57,480 bases of DNA from an uncultured Pelagibacteraceae bacterium (lineage in GTDB: Bacteria > Pseudomonadota > Alphaproteobacteria > Pelagibacterales > Pelagibacteraceae), in assembly GCA_902588595.1 (NCBI GenBank), contig CACIPT010000004.1:1-57480 (forward strand), in the 5' to 3' direction. Shown here piece by piece: positions 16,964 to 25,223 of the stretch (within the stretch, counting starts at the first letter, position 1; every line of letters starts with the position of its first letter). The position numbers were made by a program, and so were the translations under genes. Below the pieces are notes generated by a model. That model worked only from the letters and a program-made list of their open reading frames with translations. It was not told where the DNA came from and did not search any database.

Positions 16964-18079
16964 TTATTTAAAAATCATATTTGGGTTCATAAAGTCATAG
17001 CCAAACGCATCCGCAACAGCTTTATAAGTTACTTGTCCATTATAAATATTTAAGCCTGCTAAAAAATTTTTATCATTAGTAAGTGCTTTTTTATAACCTT
17101 TGTTTGCAATGTTAAGTAAAAAAGGCAATGTTGCTTTGTTTAATGCAAGAGTTGACGTTCTTGGAACTCCGCCTGGCATGTTGGCAACACAATAATGAAC
17201 AACATCATCAACAATATAAGTAGGTTCAGCATGAGTTGTTGGTTTGCTTGTTTCAACACAGCCACCTTGATCAATAGCTACATCAACAATTACTGAGCCT
17301 CGTTTCATTAATTTTAACATATCTTTAGTTACTAATTTTGGAGCTTCTGCTCCAGGAATTAATACTCCACCAACTAATAAATCTGCTTCTGCAATCAATT
17401 TGTTTAAATCAGTTTTGTCACTTTGTTGAGGAATTATTTTATCACCAAATATTTTTGTTAATTGTTTTAATCTTGCTTCAGACTTGTCTACAATGTGAAC
17501 TTTTGCTTTCATACCGGTTGCAATAATCGCTGCATTTTCTCCAACAACACCTCCACCTAAAATAACTACTGTTCCACATTCAACACCTGGTGCTCCGCCT
17601 AATAAAAGACCTCTACCTTTTTGATTTTTTTCTAGACAATGTGCGCCGGCCTGAACTGACATTCTTCCTGCAACTGCACTCATTGGAGCAAGTAAAGGTA
17701 GTCGTCCGTTATCATCCGTAACAGTTTCATAAGCAATACAAATAGATTTTGTATCAATCAATCCCTTAGTTAGTTCTTTTGCTGCAGCTAAATGAAGGTA
17801 AGTAAAAACAATTTGATTTTCTCTAATCATTTTTACTTCATTTGATAAAGGTTCTTTAACTTTAACTATTATTTCTGCATCATTAAAAATATCTTCTGCT
17901 TTTTGAACAATTTTAGCACCAGCAGATTTGTATTGATCATTATCAAATCCCGCTTCAAAACCACCATTGTTTTCAATTAAAACTTCATGACTATTTGAAA
18001 CTAAAGATTTAACACTATCTGGAGTGAGCCCAATTCTAGTTTCTTGAGGTTTGATTTCTTTAGGAACTCCAATTTTCAT
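16964..18079 (-). CDS. ald: Alanine dehydrogenase
   Basis: NAD-dependent oxidative deamination of L-alanine to pyruvate and ammonium. Its 371 residues are typical. Seen: N-terminal MKIGVPKEIKPQETRIGLTP, the catalytic-region YLHLAAAKELT, the nucleotide-binding VVILGGGVVGENAA, and the C-terminal NMPGGVPRTST signature. It follows the transaminase by 6 bases on the same strand. The pair forms a standard amino-acceptor cycle: the transaminase makes alanine from pyruvate and Ald restores pyruvate and releases ammonium. Confidence 0.96.
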   Translation of the reverse strand: MKIGVPKEIKPQETRIGLTPDSVKSLVSNSHEVLIENNGGFEAGFDNDQYKSAGAKIVQKAEDIFNDAEIIVKVKEPLSNEVKMIRENQIVFTYLHLAAAKELTKGLIDTKSICIAYETVTDDNGRLPLLAPMSAVAGRMSVQAGAHCLEKNQKGRGLLLGGAPGVECGTVVILGGGVVGENAAIIATGMKAKVHIVDKSEARLKQLTKIFGDKIIPQQSDKTDLNKLIAEADLLVGGVLIPGAEAPKLVTKDMLKLMKRGSVIVDVAIDQGGCVETSKPTTHAEPTYIVDDVVHYCVANMPGGVPRTSTLALNKATLPFLLNIANKGYKKALTNDKNFLAGLNIYNGQVTYKAVADAFGYDFMNPNMIFK

Positions 18080-18085
18080 GAAGAA

Positions 18086-19432
18086 TTAATTTTTTTTTGA
18101 TTTGGCGTAATTATTTATTCCAGTTCTAAGTTTTTCAATTATTTCATCAATATGTTTTTTTTCTGAAATAAACATTGGAGCAATAATCAAACAATCTCCT
18201 GTTGCTTTAAAATTAATGCCTGCTTCGTAGCAATGTTTATAACAAGTAAAACCAGCTTTGCCAGGTTTCTGATCTAATTTCATATCAATACCAGCCATTA
18301 ATCCATATCCTCTAATATTATCCACAACATCTAAATCTTTAAGAGAAAATATTGCTTCTTGGTAATAAGGAACTAGTTCTTTAACTCTATTAAAAATATC
18401 TTCTTTTTCTATAATGTCTTGAACCGCTAGTCCTGCAGCTACTGCAACTGGAATAGCCGAATAAGTATATCCATGAAATAATTCAATTGCACCTTTTGGA
18501 GCATTATCAACGATAGTATTATAAATTTCTTCTTTGCATGCAACTGCACCTAATGGAACAACTCCATTCGTTGTTGCTTTAGCCATAGTCATAACATCAG
18601 GAGTAACTCCAAATTCTTGAGATGCAAATTCAGAACCCATCCTTCCCCATCCGGTAATTACTTCATCAAAAATCAAAAGAATTCCATGTTTGTCACAAAT
18701 TTCTCTAAGTCTTTGTAAGTAACCTTTTGGTGGAACTAACGTTCCTGTAGATCCAGCTGTTGGTTCTACTATACATGCAGCAATATTTTCAGCTCCAAAG
18801 TTTGATGCAAATCTTTCGAGATCTTCTGCTATTTCTGCACCTGTTTCTGGTTGTCCACTAATAAATTTATGATCAGGTAAATGAGTATGTCTCATATGAA
18901 CCACGCCTGGCATTAATAAACTTGCATAAGTTTTAACATTGTTAATCATTCCTCCAACTGAGGTTCCTCCAATATGCATTCCATGATAAGCACGTTCTCT
19001 TCCAACAATTCTAAACCTTGAACCTTGTCCATTAGCTTTATGGTAAGCAATTGAAATTTTTATTGCAGTTTCAACAGCATCAGATCCGCCTGTTGAGAAA
19101 AATATTCTATTTAAATTTCCTGGTGTATGTTTTGTAATTCTTGTTGCTAACTCAAAAGAACCACCAAATCCTTGTTGAAATGGTTGTGTGTAATCTAAAG
19201 TTTCTAGTTGCTTTGTTACAGCATCAACGATTTCTTTTCTTCCATGTCCAAAAGGATTGCAAAATAATCCTGAACTTGCATCAATCATGGTTTTTCCATG
19301 GTGATTTTTTAAATACATTCCTTTAGCTTCAGTAATTAATCTTGGATTTTCTTTAAAATCTTTATTTGCTGTAAATGGCATCCAATGCTCATTTAAAGAG
19401 TTTGGCATTTTAAATTTAGTTTCAGAACTCAT
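18086..19432 (-). CDS. Omega-amino acid:pyruvate transaminase, probable taurine/beta-alanine type
   Basis: PLP-dependent class III aminotransferase of 448 residues. Seen: EHWMPFTANKDFKENPRL typical of the beta-alanine:pyruvate group, FFSTGGSDAVETAIK, IFDEVITGWGR and the PLP-lysine region TMAKATTNGVVPLGA. It is divergent from tauABC and directly upstream of ald, so taurine:pyruvate transamination to sulfoacetaldehyde and alanine is the best contextual call. Sequence alone reads closer to BauA-type enzymes, so beta-alanine or other omega-amino acids are real alternatives. The divergent gap to tauA (204 bases) holds two inverted repeats that may control both directions. Confidence 0.8.
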   Translation of the reverse strand: MSSETKFKMPNSLNEHWMPFTANKDFKENPRLITEAKGMYLKNHHGKTMIDASSGLFCNPFGHGRKEIVDAVTKQLETLDYTQPFQQGFGGSFELATRITKHTPGNLNRIFFSTGGSDAVETAIKISIAYHKANGQGSRFRIVGRERAYHGMHIGGTSVGGMINNVKTYASLLMPGVVHMRHTHLPDHKFISGQPETGAEIAEDLERFASNFGAENIAACIVEPTAGSTGTLVPPKGYLQRLREICDKHGILLIFDEVITGWGRMGSEFASQEFGVTPDVMTMAKATTNGVVPLGAVACKEEIYNTIVDNAPKGAIELFHGYTYSAIPVAVAAGLAVQDIIEKEDIFNRVKELVPYYQEAIFSLKDLDVVDNIRGYGLMAGIDMKLDQKPGKAGFTCYKHCYEAGINFKATGDCLIIAPMFISEKKHIDEIIEKLRTGINNYAKSKKN

Positions 19433-19513
19433 AGTAATTTTAATTTTTTTTGTTAATTCAGTTATTGATTTTTTAGACTAATTTTTAAAAGCTCTCTATA
19501 AAAATCGTATTTT

Positions 19514-19543
19514 AAACTATACACTTTTAAGTTGTATAAGTTT
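19514..19543. promoter_or_regulatory. Inverted repeat in the transaminase-tauA divergent gap
   Basis: AAACTATACA and TGTATAAGTTT form an imperfect inverted repeat (one extra base on one side) around an internal CTTTTAAGT. It sits roughly midway between two divergent starts, where a shared operator for a taurine-responsive regulator would be expected. No regulator gene is adjacent. Confidence 0.35.
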
Positions 19544-19560
19544 ATTATTGAATAGGGGTC

Positions 19561-19579
19561 TTATAAACTATCGTTTACA
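19561..19579. promoter_or_regulatory. Second imperfect palindrome before tauA
   Basis: TTATAAACT-A-TCGTTTACAA is an imperfect palindrome with matching outer TT-TAAAC arms, about 60 bases before the tauA ATG. tauA itself has a strong ribosome site (GAGGAG). Candidate operator only; no regulator is identified. Confidence 0.3.
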
Positions 19580-19636
19580 AGTCTCTTATTTTCCACTTTA
19601 ATTATGTTTTTAAATTTAAAAAATAGAGGAGATTAA

Positions 19637-20614
19637 ATGAAAAAAATAATTAGTTTTATTCTAGGAACTATTGTTGCTCTCAACTTGTCAGTTTCAGTTG
19701 CTAATGCTGCTGCAAACGAAGTTAGGGTTGCATTTTTCTTAGAGTGGGCAACTCCAAACCAAGAAGATAAAGTTAAACAAACTTTTGATAAAGCTTTGGG
19801 TGTGCCAGTAAAATGGACTAACTTTGCAACTGGTGGTGAGATGACAGAAGCTATGTTGTCAGGAGATATTGATATATCTTACTCACAAGGTTTAACACCT
19901 TTCGTAAACGCTGTTAATGCTAAAGCACCTATTAAGCTTGTTGATATTGCAGTTATATACGGAATGGGTGGAACTACTTGCGTTGCTGCTAAAGGTATCG
20001 ATAAAGGAAATGCTGCTTCTAAATTAGACGGTCAAAAAGTTGCTGTTCCTTTAGGAACTATGGCTGACTATGTTTTCAAAGAAACAATGAGAGTTGTAGG
20101 AGCTGATATTTCTAAAATGAAAGTTGTTGATATGAATCCAGAGGATGGATCTGCAGCATTTGTTAACGGTGACGTTGCAATGGCATGTTTATTCGGTGGT
20201 AAATCTATTAAAGCAGCTAAAGAAAAAGGTGCTTCATTACTAACTGTTAAAGAAGCTCAAGATGCTGGTATTGCTGGTATTGATATTACTTCAGTAACTA
20301 ACAAATTCCTAAAAGAAAACCCAGGAATGGTTAGAACTTTCGTTGAAGTAACTCACGAAGCAAATGCTAGATACAATGCTGGAAAATCAGACATGAACGT
20401 AATCGCAAAAGATGCGGCTATGGATCTTGCTGGAACTAAAAAGCAAATGGGTGGATTTGAATTCCCTAATGCAGGAACAATGAAATCTAAGTATCTGAAT
20501 AAAGGTGGTATTCTTATGACTTACCTAGAAGTTATGGGTAATATGTTTGCTACTTCAGAAAACCCAGCTCTTAAAGATTACGCAGCAGTTGTAGATACTA
20601 GTTATCTTCCGTAA
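19637..20614 (+). CDS. tauA: Taurine-type ABC transporter substrate-binding protein
   Basis: Periplasmic binding protein of 325 residues. The signal peptide MKKIISFILGTIVALNLSVS ends near VANA-AANE. The mature start EVRVAFFLEWATPNQ and the ATGGEMTEAMLSGDIDISYSQG segment match the TauA/SsuA binding-protein fold that takes taurine and related sulfonates. The ribosome site is strong (GAGGAG). It is followed by a rho-independent-like hairpin and then tauB and tauC, so tauA mRNA should be in excess. The substrate is taurine by context (transaminase and ald divergent); other sulfonates are possible. Confidence 0.88.
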   Translation: MKKIISFILGTIVALNLSVSVANAAANEVRVAFFLEWATPNQEDKVKQTFDKALGVPVKWTNFATGGEMTEAMLSGDIDISYSQGLTPFVNAVNAKAPIKLVDIAVIYGMGGTTCVAAKGIDKGNAASKLDGQKVAVPLGTMADYVFKETMRVVGADISKMKVVDMNPEDGSAAFVNGDVAMACLFGGKSIKAAKEKGASLLTVKEAQDAGIAGIDITSVTNKFLKENPGMVRTFVEVTHEANARYNAGKSDMNVIAKDAAMDLAGTKKQMGGFEFPNAGTMKSKYLNKGGILMTYLEVMGNMFATSENPALKDYAAVVDTSYLP

Positions 20615-20637
20615 TTAAGAGTTAAAAATAGAATATT

Positions 20638-20677
20638 AAATAGGCGCCAATTGAATAAATTGGTGCCTATTTTTTTT
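20638..20677 (+). terminator. Rho-independent-type terminator/attenuator between tauA and tauB
   Basis: AAATAGGCGCCAATT pairs with AATTGGTGCCTATTT (one G-U), with a 5-base loop GAATA and a run of T directly after. It begins 23 bases after the tauA stop and ends about 30 bases before tauB. Partial termination or 3'-end protection here would raise binding protein over permease and ATPase. Confidence 0.88.
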
Positions 20678-20707
20678 GTGAAAATTTTAATATAAAGTCC
20701 TATTATT

Positions 20708-21505
20708 ATGAGTGATTTAGTTTCTCAAAATGTAAATATGATTTTCAAATCTCCTAAAGGAGAAACTGTTCATGCACTTAAGGATATAAGTTTTACTTTA
20801 AAAAAAGGTGAACTTTTAACTGTTCTTGGTCCGTCGGGTTGTGGAAAAACTACTTTATTAAATATTGCAGCAGGTTTTCTTCGTCCAACTTCTGGAAATA
20901 TTACTCTTGGTGATAAAGAAATAGATGGACCAGGCGTTGAAAGGGGAATGGTTTTTCAGCAAGGTGCATTGTTTGAATGGTTAACAGTTGCAGAAAACGT
21001 AAACTTTGGTTTGCGAATGAAAAAAGAAGATCCAGTTAAAACTGCAGAAAAAGTTGAAGAATGGCTTGAAATTGTTGGTTTAAAAGGTTTTGGAAATACT
21101 CCTACTTACCAATTATCTGGAGGTATGCAGCAAAGAGTAGCTCTTGCAAGATGTTTAATCAATGATCCAGATTTAATATTAATGGACGAGCCTTTAGGTG
21201 CTCTAGATGCTTTAACTAGAGAAAAAATGCAGTCTCTTGTTTTAAAAATTTGGAAAGAAACAGGAAAAACAATTATTTTAATTACTCACTCAGTTGAAGA
21301 AGCGCTGTTATTAGGTGAACGCGTTTATGTTATGGCTCCTCGGCCTGGAAGAATACACAAAGAATATAAACTTCCTTTTGCCAACATGGGTTTAAACGAA
21401 GATTTAAGAGAAATAAAAAATAACAATGAGTTTGTATCTAAAAGAGAAGAAATTTTATCAATGATTTGGGATATGGAAGAAGAAATAATGGGTAAAGAAA
21501 ATTAA
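20708..21505 (+). CDS. tauB: Taurine-type ABC transporter ATPase
   Basis: Nucleotide-binding subunit of 265 residues. Seen: Walker A GPSGCGKTT, Q-loop GMVFQQGALFEW, ABC signature LSGGMQQRV, Walker B LILMDEPLGALD and the switch histidine in LITHSVEEA. It belongs to the SsuB/TauB group. It lies 1 base before tauC and ends the post-hairpin segment's ATPase role. It powers uptake of the TauA ligand. Confidence 0.92.
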   Translation: MSDLVSQNVNMIFKSPKGETVHALKDISFTLKKGELLTVLGPSGCGKTTLLNIAAGFLRPTSGNITLGDKEIDGPGVERGMVFQQGALFEWLTVAENVNFGLRMKKEDPVKTAEKVEEWLEIVGLKGFGNTPTYQLSGGMQQRVALARCLINDPDLILMDEPLGALDALTREKMQSLVLKIWKETGKTIILITHSVEEALLLGERVYVMAPRPGRIHKEYKLPFANMGLNEDLREIKNNNEFVSKREEILSMIWDMEEEIMGKEN

Positions 21506-21506
21506 A

Positions 21507-23402
21507 ATGATTACTGGAATTATCACTTTTTTAGTTATTTTTGCTGTTATTGGTTCTATTCTTTATGGGCAAAGATTAATCAAAACTGAAAAAAGTGATG
21601 CTGTTTTTGGAAATCCAGAAAGAGCAAAAGGTGGTGTACATTGGGTTATAGTTGGATCTAGTTTTCTTTTACTGTCTTGGCTTTATTATTCTTGGGATAT
21701 AGCAAAAGCATTCTATCCAAAATCCGCCAATGAACTTTGTCAAGTTGCAAAGGTTAATGAGTCATTACTATCATTAAAATATCTTTTCCCAATTGAAGAA
21801 AGGCAGCATAAAAGTACTGCTCTTATTAAACGTGAAAATATTAATATACAAAATAAAATAACAATTATTCAAAATTTACCCGATTTAAAAGATCAAGATA
21901 AAGAATTATTTGTTAAATTACTTAACAAAACTAAAAAAACTATACCTTTATTGACAGATGAAAAACTTTTAGAAAATGATATCAAAAATAAAATTAAAGA
22001 TTTAACTAATAAAATTACTTGGCTAACTGAAGATTTTCAAAAAGTAAGCTACCCCCCAATAAAAAGTATAGAAGAAGAAAATAAAAGAATTGAAGATTTA
22101 AAAAAACAGCTTGGATGGGGTGCAACAGGAATGGAAGTACCTCCTCTTCCAGAAAGCAAAAAAGGTTTAAAATTTCATGCTGCTGCTCAAGAATTAAATG
22201 AAATTAGTGATGAATTTTTTTCATTAAGAAACCACAATCCTGAATATTTAAAATTATTAGAAGAAATTAGAAAAGAAATTAAAGAATATAAAGATGGTTT
22301 GGATGATAGCCAAGAATTAGAAATGACTTACATAAAAGAAATTAAAAAACTTGGACAAAGAATTGAATATGAAAGTGTTTTTCCTCCTACCACTTTAGAT
22401 GAGATGGAAAAATCAATTAGAGAATTTGATGTTGTTCAAAAAAATGAACAAGGAAATTTAATTTATATTGATGCTTTATTGTTTCCTGCGGGAACTATAG
22501 TTGCTAGTGGTCCAACTTGTGCAGAAGATGGTCCAGGTAGATGGCTTCCAAAACCTTCTGATACATTTAGAATTTTTGGAGATCTTTTAAAACCAAGTGT
22601 TGGATTTAAAATGATTCCAATGATTTGGTACGAAATGATGGGAGTAAACAGAATAGTTGGTTTTATATTACCTGACTGGATAGCAGATGTAATGCCAGGT
22701 AAATATCCAGTTCACAGTGCGGACGGAACAGTAAAACCTAACTTTAAAAGTAAAGTTTTAGACGTTGTAACAGGTGATTTTGAAGCATTTAAAATTCCAG
22801 TTCCAACAGGACATATTTGGGATTCATTTTTAAGAGTATTTTTAGGATTAACACTTGGTATTATTTTTGGTGTTCCATTAGGTTTATTTATGGGTCTAAA
22901 TAGATTTGCTAAAGGGTTTTTTGATCCTTTAGTTGAGTTATATAGACCAGTTCCCCCTCTTGCTTGGGCTCCATTAGTTATTACAGTTTTTGGAATTGAT
23001 AACCTTGGAAAAGTATTTTTATTATTTATGGTTTCATTTTCTATTATGATTATTTCAGCAAGAGCTGGTGCATCAGGAACTCAACTTTCAAAAATCCATG
23101 CTGCCCATTCATTGGGGGCTTCTAGATGGCAAATATTAAGGGAAGTTATATTTCCTAATTCATTGCCTGAAATATTAACAGGTGTAAGAGTTGCTGTTGG
23201 TATGTGTTGGGGAACATTAGTTGCAGCAGAATTTTTAGCTGGTACGTCAGGTATTGGATTTGTTGAAAACGTTGCAAGAAAATATATGCAATATGAAGTC
23301 ATTTGGATTACCATTTTCGTTATGGGAATGCTGGGATTATTATTTGATGTTACTATTAGAAAAATAATAGATAAAACTATTCCTTGGAGAGGAAAAGGTT
23401 AA
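21507..23402 (+). CDS. tauC: Taurine-type ABC permease with a large N-terminal extension
   Basis: 631 residues, more than twice a normal TauC (about 275). The first ~65 hold two hydrophobic helices (FLVIFAVIGSILYG and WVIVGSSFLLLSWLYY). Residues ~80-330 are polar and helical with repeated heptad-like Lys/Glu stretches, plausibly coiled coil. A Cys-containing ASGPTCAEDGPGRWLPKP follows. The usual permease domain occupies ~430-630, with FLGLTLGIIFGVPLG and the EAA loop HSLGASRWQILREVIFPN that docks on TauB. The extension may lie outside the membrane, reaching toward TauA. Substrate and topology need experiment; the permease call is firm. Confidence 0.85.
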   Translation: MITGIITFLVIFAVIGSILYGQRLIKTEKSDAVFGNPERAKGGVHWVIVGSSFLLLSWLYYSWDIAKAFYPKSANELCQVAKVNESLLSLKYLFPIEERQHKSTALIKRENINIQNKITIIQNLPDLKDQDKELFVKLLNKTKKTIPLLTDEKLLENDIKNKIKDLTNKITWLTEDFQKVSYPPIKSIEEENKRIEDLKKQLGWGATGMEVPPLPESKKGLKFHAAAQELNEISDEFFSLRNHNPEYLKLLEEIRKEIKEYKDGLDDSQELEMTYIKEIKKLGQRIEYESVFPPTTLDEMEKSIREFDVVQKNEQGNLIYIDALLFPAGTIVASGPTCAEDGPGRWLPKPSDTFRIFGDLLKPSVGFKMIPMIWYEMMGVNRIVGFILPDWIADVMPGKYPVHSADGTVKPNFKSKVLDVVTGDFEAFKIPVPTGHIWDSFLRVFLGLTLGIIFGVPLGLFMGLNRFAKGFFDPLVELYRPVPPLAWAPLVITVFGIDNLGKVFLLFMVSFSIMIISARAGASGTQLSKIHAAHSLGASRWQILREVIFPNSLPEILTGVRVAVGMCWGTLVAAEFLAGTSGIGFVENVARKYMQYEVIWITIFVMGMLGLLFDVTIRKIIDKTIPWRGKG

Positions 23403-23414
23403 GATTTAATTTAA

Positions 23415-23639
23415 ATGGACAGAAATAAAATCTTAGAATGGTTAGGTGTAATTACAGCAATAATTTATTCATTATTAGTTGCTTTAAATATTGGTGCTGA
23501 ATTTCTTGGATTTACTTTACTTTTAATTTCTGCATTTTTAATTGGTTTATGGGCATATTTTGGTAAGCACAAAGGAATTTTATTATTACAAATATTTTAT
23601 GCTTCTGCTGGAATAATTGGAATGATTAGGTGGTTTTAA
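23415..23639 (+). CDS. Small three-helix membrane protein in the tau operon
   Basis: 74 residues made almost wholly of hydrophobic helices: WLGVITAIIYSLLVALNIG, FLGFTLLLISAFLIGLWAYF and ILLLQIFYASAGIIGMIRW, separated by short GKHKG-type turns. It is 12 bases after tauC and shares its stop with the start of the dehydrogenase gene (TAATG), so it is clearly in the operon. I recognise no named family with confidence. An accessory subunit of the transporter or a small metabolite carrier are the obvious guesses. Confidence 0.68.
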   Translation: MDRNKILEWLGVITAIIYSLLVALNIGAEFLGFTLLLISAFLIGLWAYFGKHKGILLLQIFYASAGIIGMIRWF

Positions 23640-24643
23640 TGAAAAGAAATGAATTAAAAAAACTGATAACAAAAATTCTTATCAAGCATAAATTAAGTAA
23701 AAATCATGCAAATATTTGTGCAGATGCTTTGATAAATGCAGAATTAGTTGGAGCTCATTCCCATGGTTTGTCCAGATTAAAAATGTACTGTGATCGAATA
23801 AACAAAAAAGTAATTAATCCAAAGCCAAAAATTAAAATTAAAAAAATTTCTCATTCTATTTCGCAAATTGATGCAAATAACAGTATCGGTTTTGTTGCCG
23901 CTGATATTGGAATAAAACAAGCAATTCAAAATACAAAAAAAACAGGAATAGGATTAGTTGCAATTAAAAATAGTGGACACTATGGTCTTTCTGGTTATTA
24001 CGCAGAAAAAGCGGTTAAGAAAAATTTAATAGTTTTTTGTTTTACTAATGCACCTCCAGCAATAGCTCCTCATGGAGCAAGAAAAAGTTTATTTGGAACA
24101 AATCCAATATGTTTTGGGACGCCTACATCATCAAAAATTCCTTTTATTTTAGATACATCTGTTTCAGTAATTAATAGAGGTAAAATAAGAGTTGCCGCAA
24201 GAACCGGAAAAAAAATACCAGAAGGAGTTGCTTTAGATAAGTTTGGCAAACCAACCACAGATGCAAAAAAAGCATTAGCGGGTGTTCAATTGCCAATAGC
24301 AGGTTTTAGGGGTTCAGGACTTGCATGGATGGTTGATATATTAAGTGGTGTATTTACTGGAGGTAATCATGGTGGAAAAGTAAAAGATCCTTTTGATGAT
24401 TTTTCAGGTCCTCAAAACATTGGTCATTTATTTATTGTTATGAAGCCTAATCTTTTTGTTGGAAATTATAGCGAAAGAATTAAAGAAAATATTAAAAGAA
24501 TAAAAAGATTACCTAAAATAAAAGGTGTAAAAGAAATTTTATATCCTGGTCAAAGCAAGCTACGTAAATATAAGAAAAATCTTAATAAAAAAATTAATAT
24601 TCCAACAAATATTGCTGGAGATTTAAAAAAATTAAATGCTTAA
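23639..24643 (+). CDS. Ldh2-family (malate/lactate/sulfolactate-type) dehydrogenase
   Basis: NAD(P)-dependent dehydrogenase of the MDH2/ComC fold, not the Rossmann LDH. Seen: HSHGLSRLKMY, IKNSGHYGLSGYYAEKA, APHGARKSLFGTNP and the C-terminal FRGSGLAWMVDILSGVFTGG, all family landmarks. The ORF track starts at a GTG at 23630; I use the ATG at 23639, which overlaps the previous stop as TAATG, giving 334 residues. Members oxidise 2-hydroxy acids including (R)-sulfolactate. In the taurine operon a sulfonated hydroxy acid is attractive but unproven. It overlaps dhaL by 8 bases. Confidence 0.85.
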   Translation: MKRNELKKLITKILIKHKLSKNHANICADALINAELVGAHSHGLSRLKMYCDRINKKVINPKPKIKIKKISHSISQIDANNSIGFVAADIGIKQAIQNTKKTGIGLVAIKNSGHYGLSGYYAEKAVKKNLIVFCFTNAPPAIAPHGARKSLFGTNPICFGTPTSSKIPFILDTSVSVINRGKIRVAARTGKKIPEGVALDKFGKPTTDAKKALAGVQLPIAGFRGSGLAWMVDILSGVFTGGNHGGKVKDPFDDFSGPQNIGHLFIVMKPNLFVGNYSERIKENIKRIKRLPKIKGVKEILYPGQSKLRKYKKNLNKKINIPTNIAGDLKKLNA

Positions 24644-25223
24644 TAAGATAGTTTTAACCAATATTTTTAAAAAATTATTGGAAGAAGCAAAAAATTCTTA
24701 TGATGATTTTAATGCTGCAGATGGAAAAATAGGTGATGGTGATTTAGGAGTTACAATTTTGCATGGTTTAGAAGAAGTAAATAATAACATTAATAAATTC
24801 AACGATGATATGGGTGCTAACTTTATGCTTTGCTCACAAGCTTTTGTTAAAAGATCTGGATCTAGTTTTGGTACATTAATTGCTTTTTCATTCATGAATA
24901 TTTCTAAAAATTTAAAAGGAAAAACTGAATGTAGTCATGAAGACATTATTGATATTTTTAAAACAGCATTAAAAACAATACTTGAAAGAGGAAAAACTAG
25001 TTTGGGAGACAAAACTATTGCAGACAGTTTGGATCTAATAATAAAAATGCTTAAAGATAATAAAAATTATTCAAATGTACTTAAATTAGCAACAAAACAG
25101 GCTTTAGACGATTTTAAAGGAAAAAAAATAAGAATAGGGAGAGCAAGAATGTTTGAGGATAAAACAAAAGATTTAGATGACCCAGGTATGCTTGCTCTAA
25201 ATAGGTTAACTGAAGTTTTTTAA
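24636..25223 (+). CDS. dhaL: DhaL-type dihydroxyacetone kinase ADP/ATP-binding subunit
   Basis: 195-residue all-alpha nucleotide domain of DAK kinases. Seen: the aspartate-rich metal loop DGKIGDGDLGVT and RSGSSFGTLIAFS. In most DhaL the loop reads GDGDHG; here His is Leu. It overlaps the dehydrogenase by 8 bases on one side and shares its stop with the convergent deaminase through TTAA. Its partner dhaK is about 2.2 kb away with two opposite-strand genes between. No dhaM is seen, so it would use ATP directly. Confidence 0.83.
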   Translation: MLNKIVLTNIFKKLLEEAKNSYDDFNAADGKIGDGDLGVTILHGLEEVNNNINKFNDDMGANFMLCSQAFVKRSGSSFGTLIAFSFMNISKNLKGKTECSHEDIIDIFKTALKTILERGKTSLGDKTIADSLDLIIKMLKDNKNYSNVLKLATKQALDDFKGKKIRIGRARMFEDKTKDLDDPGMLALNRLTEVF

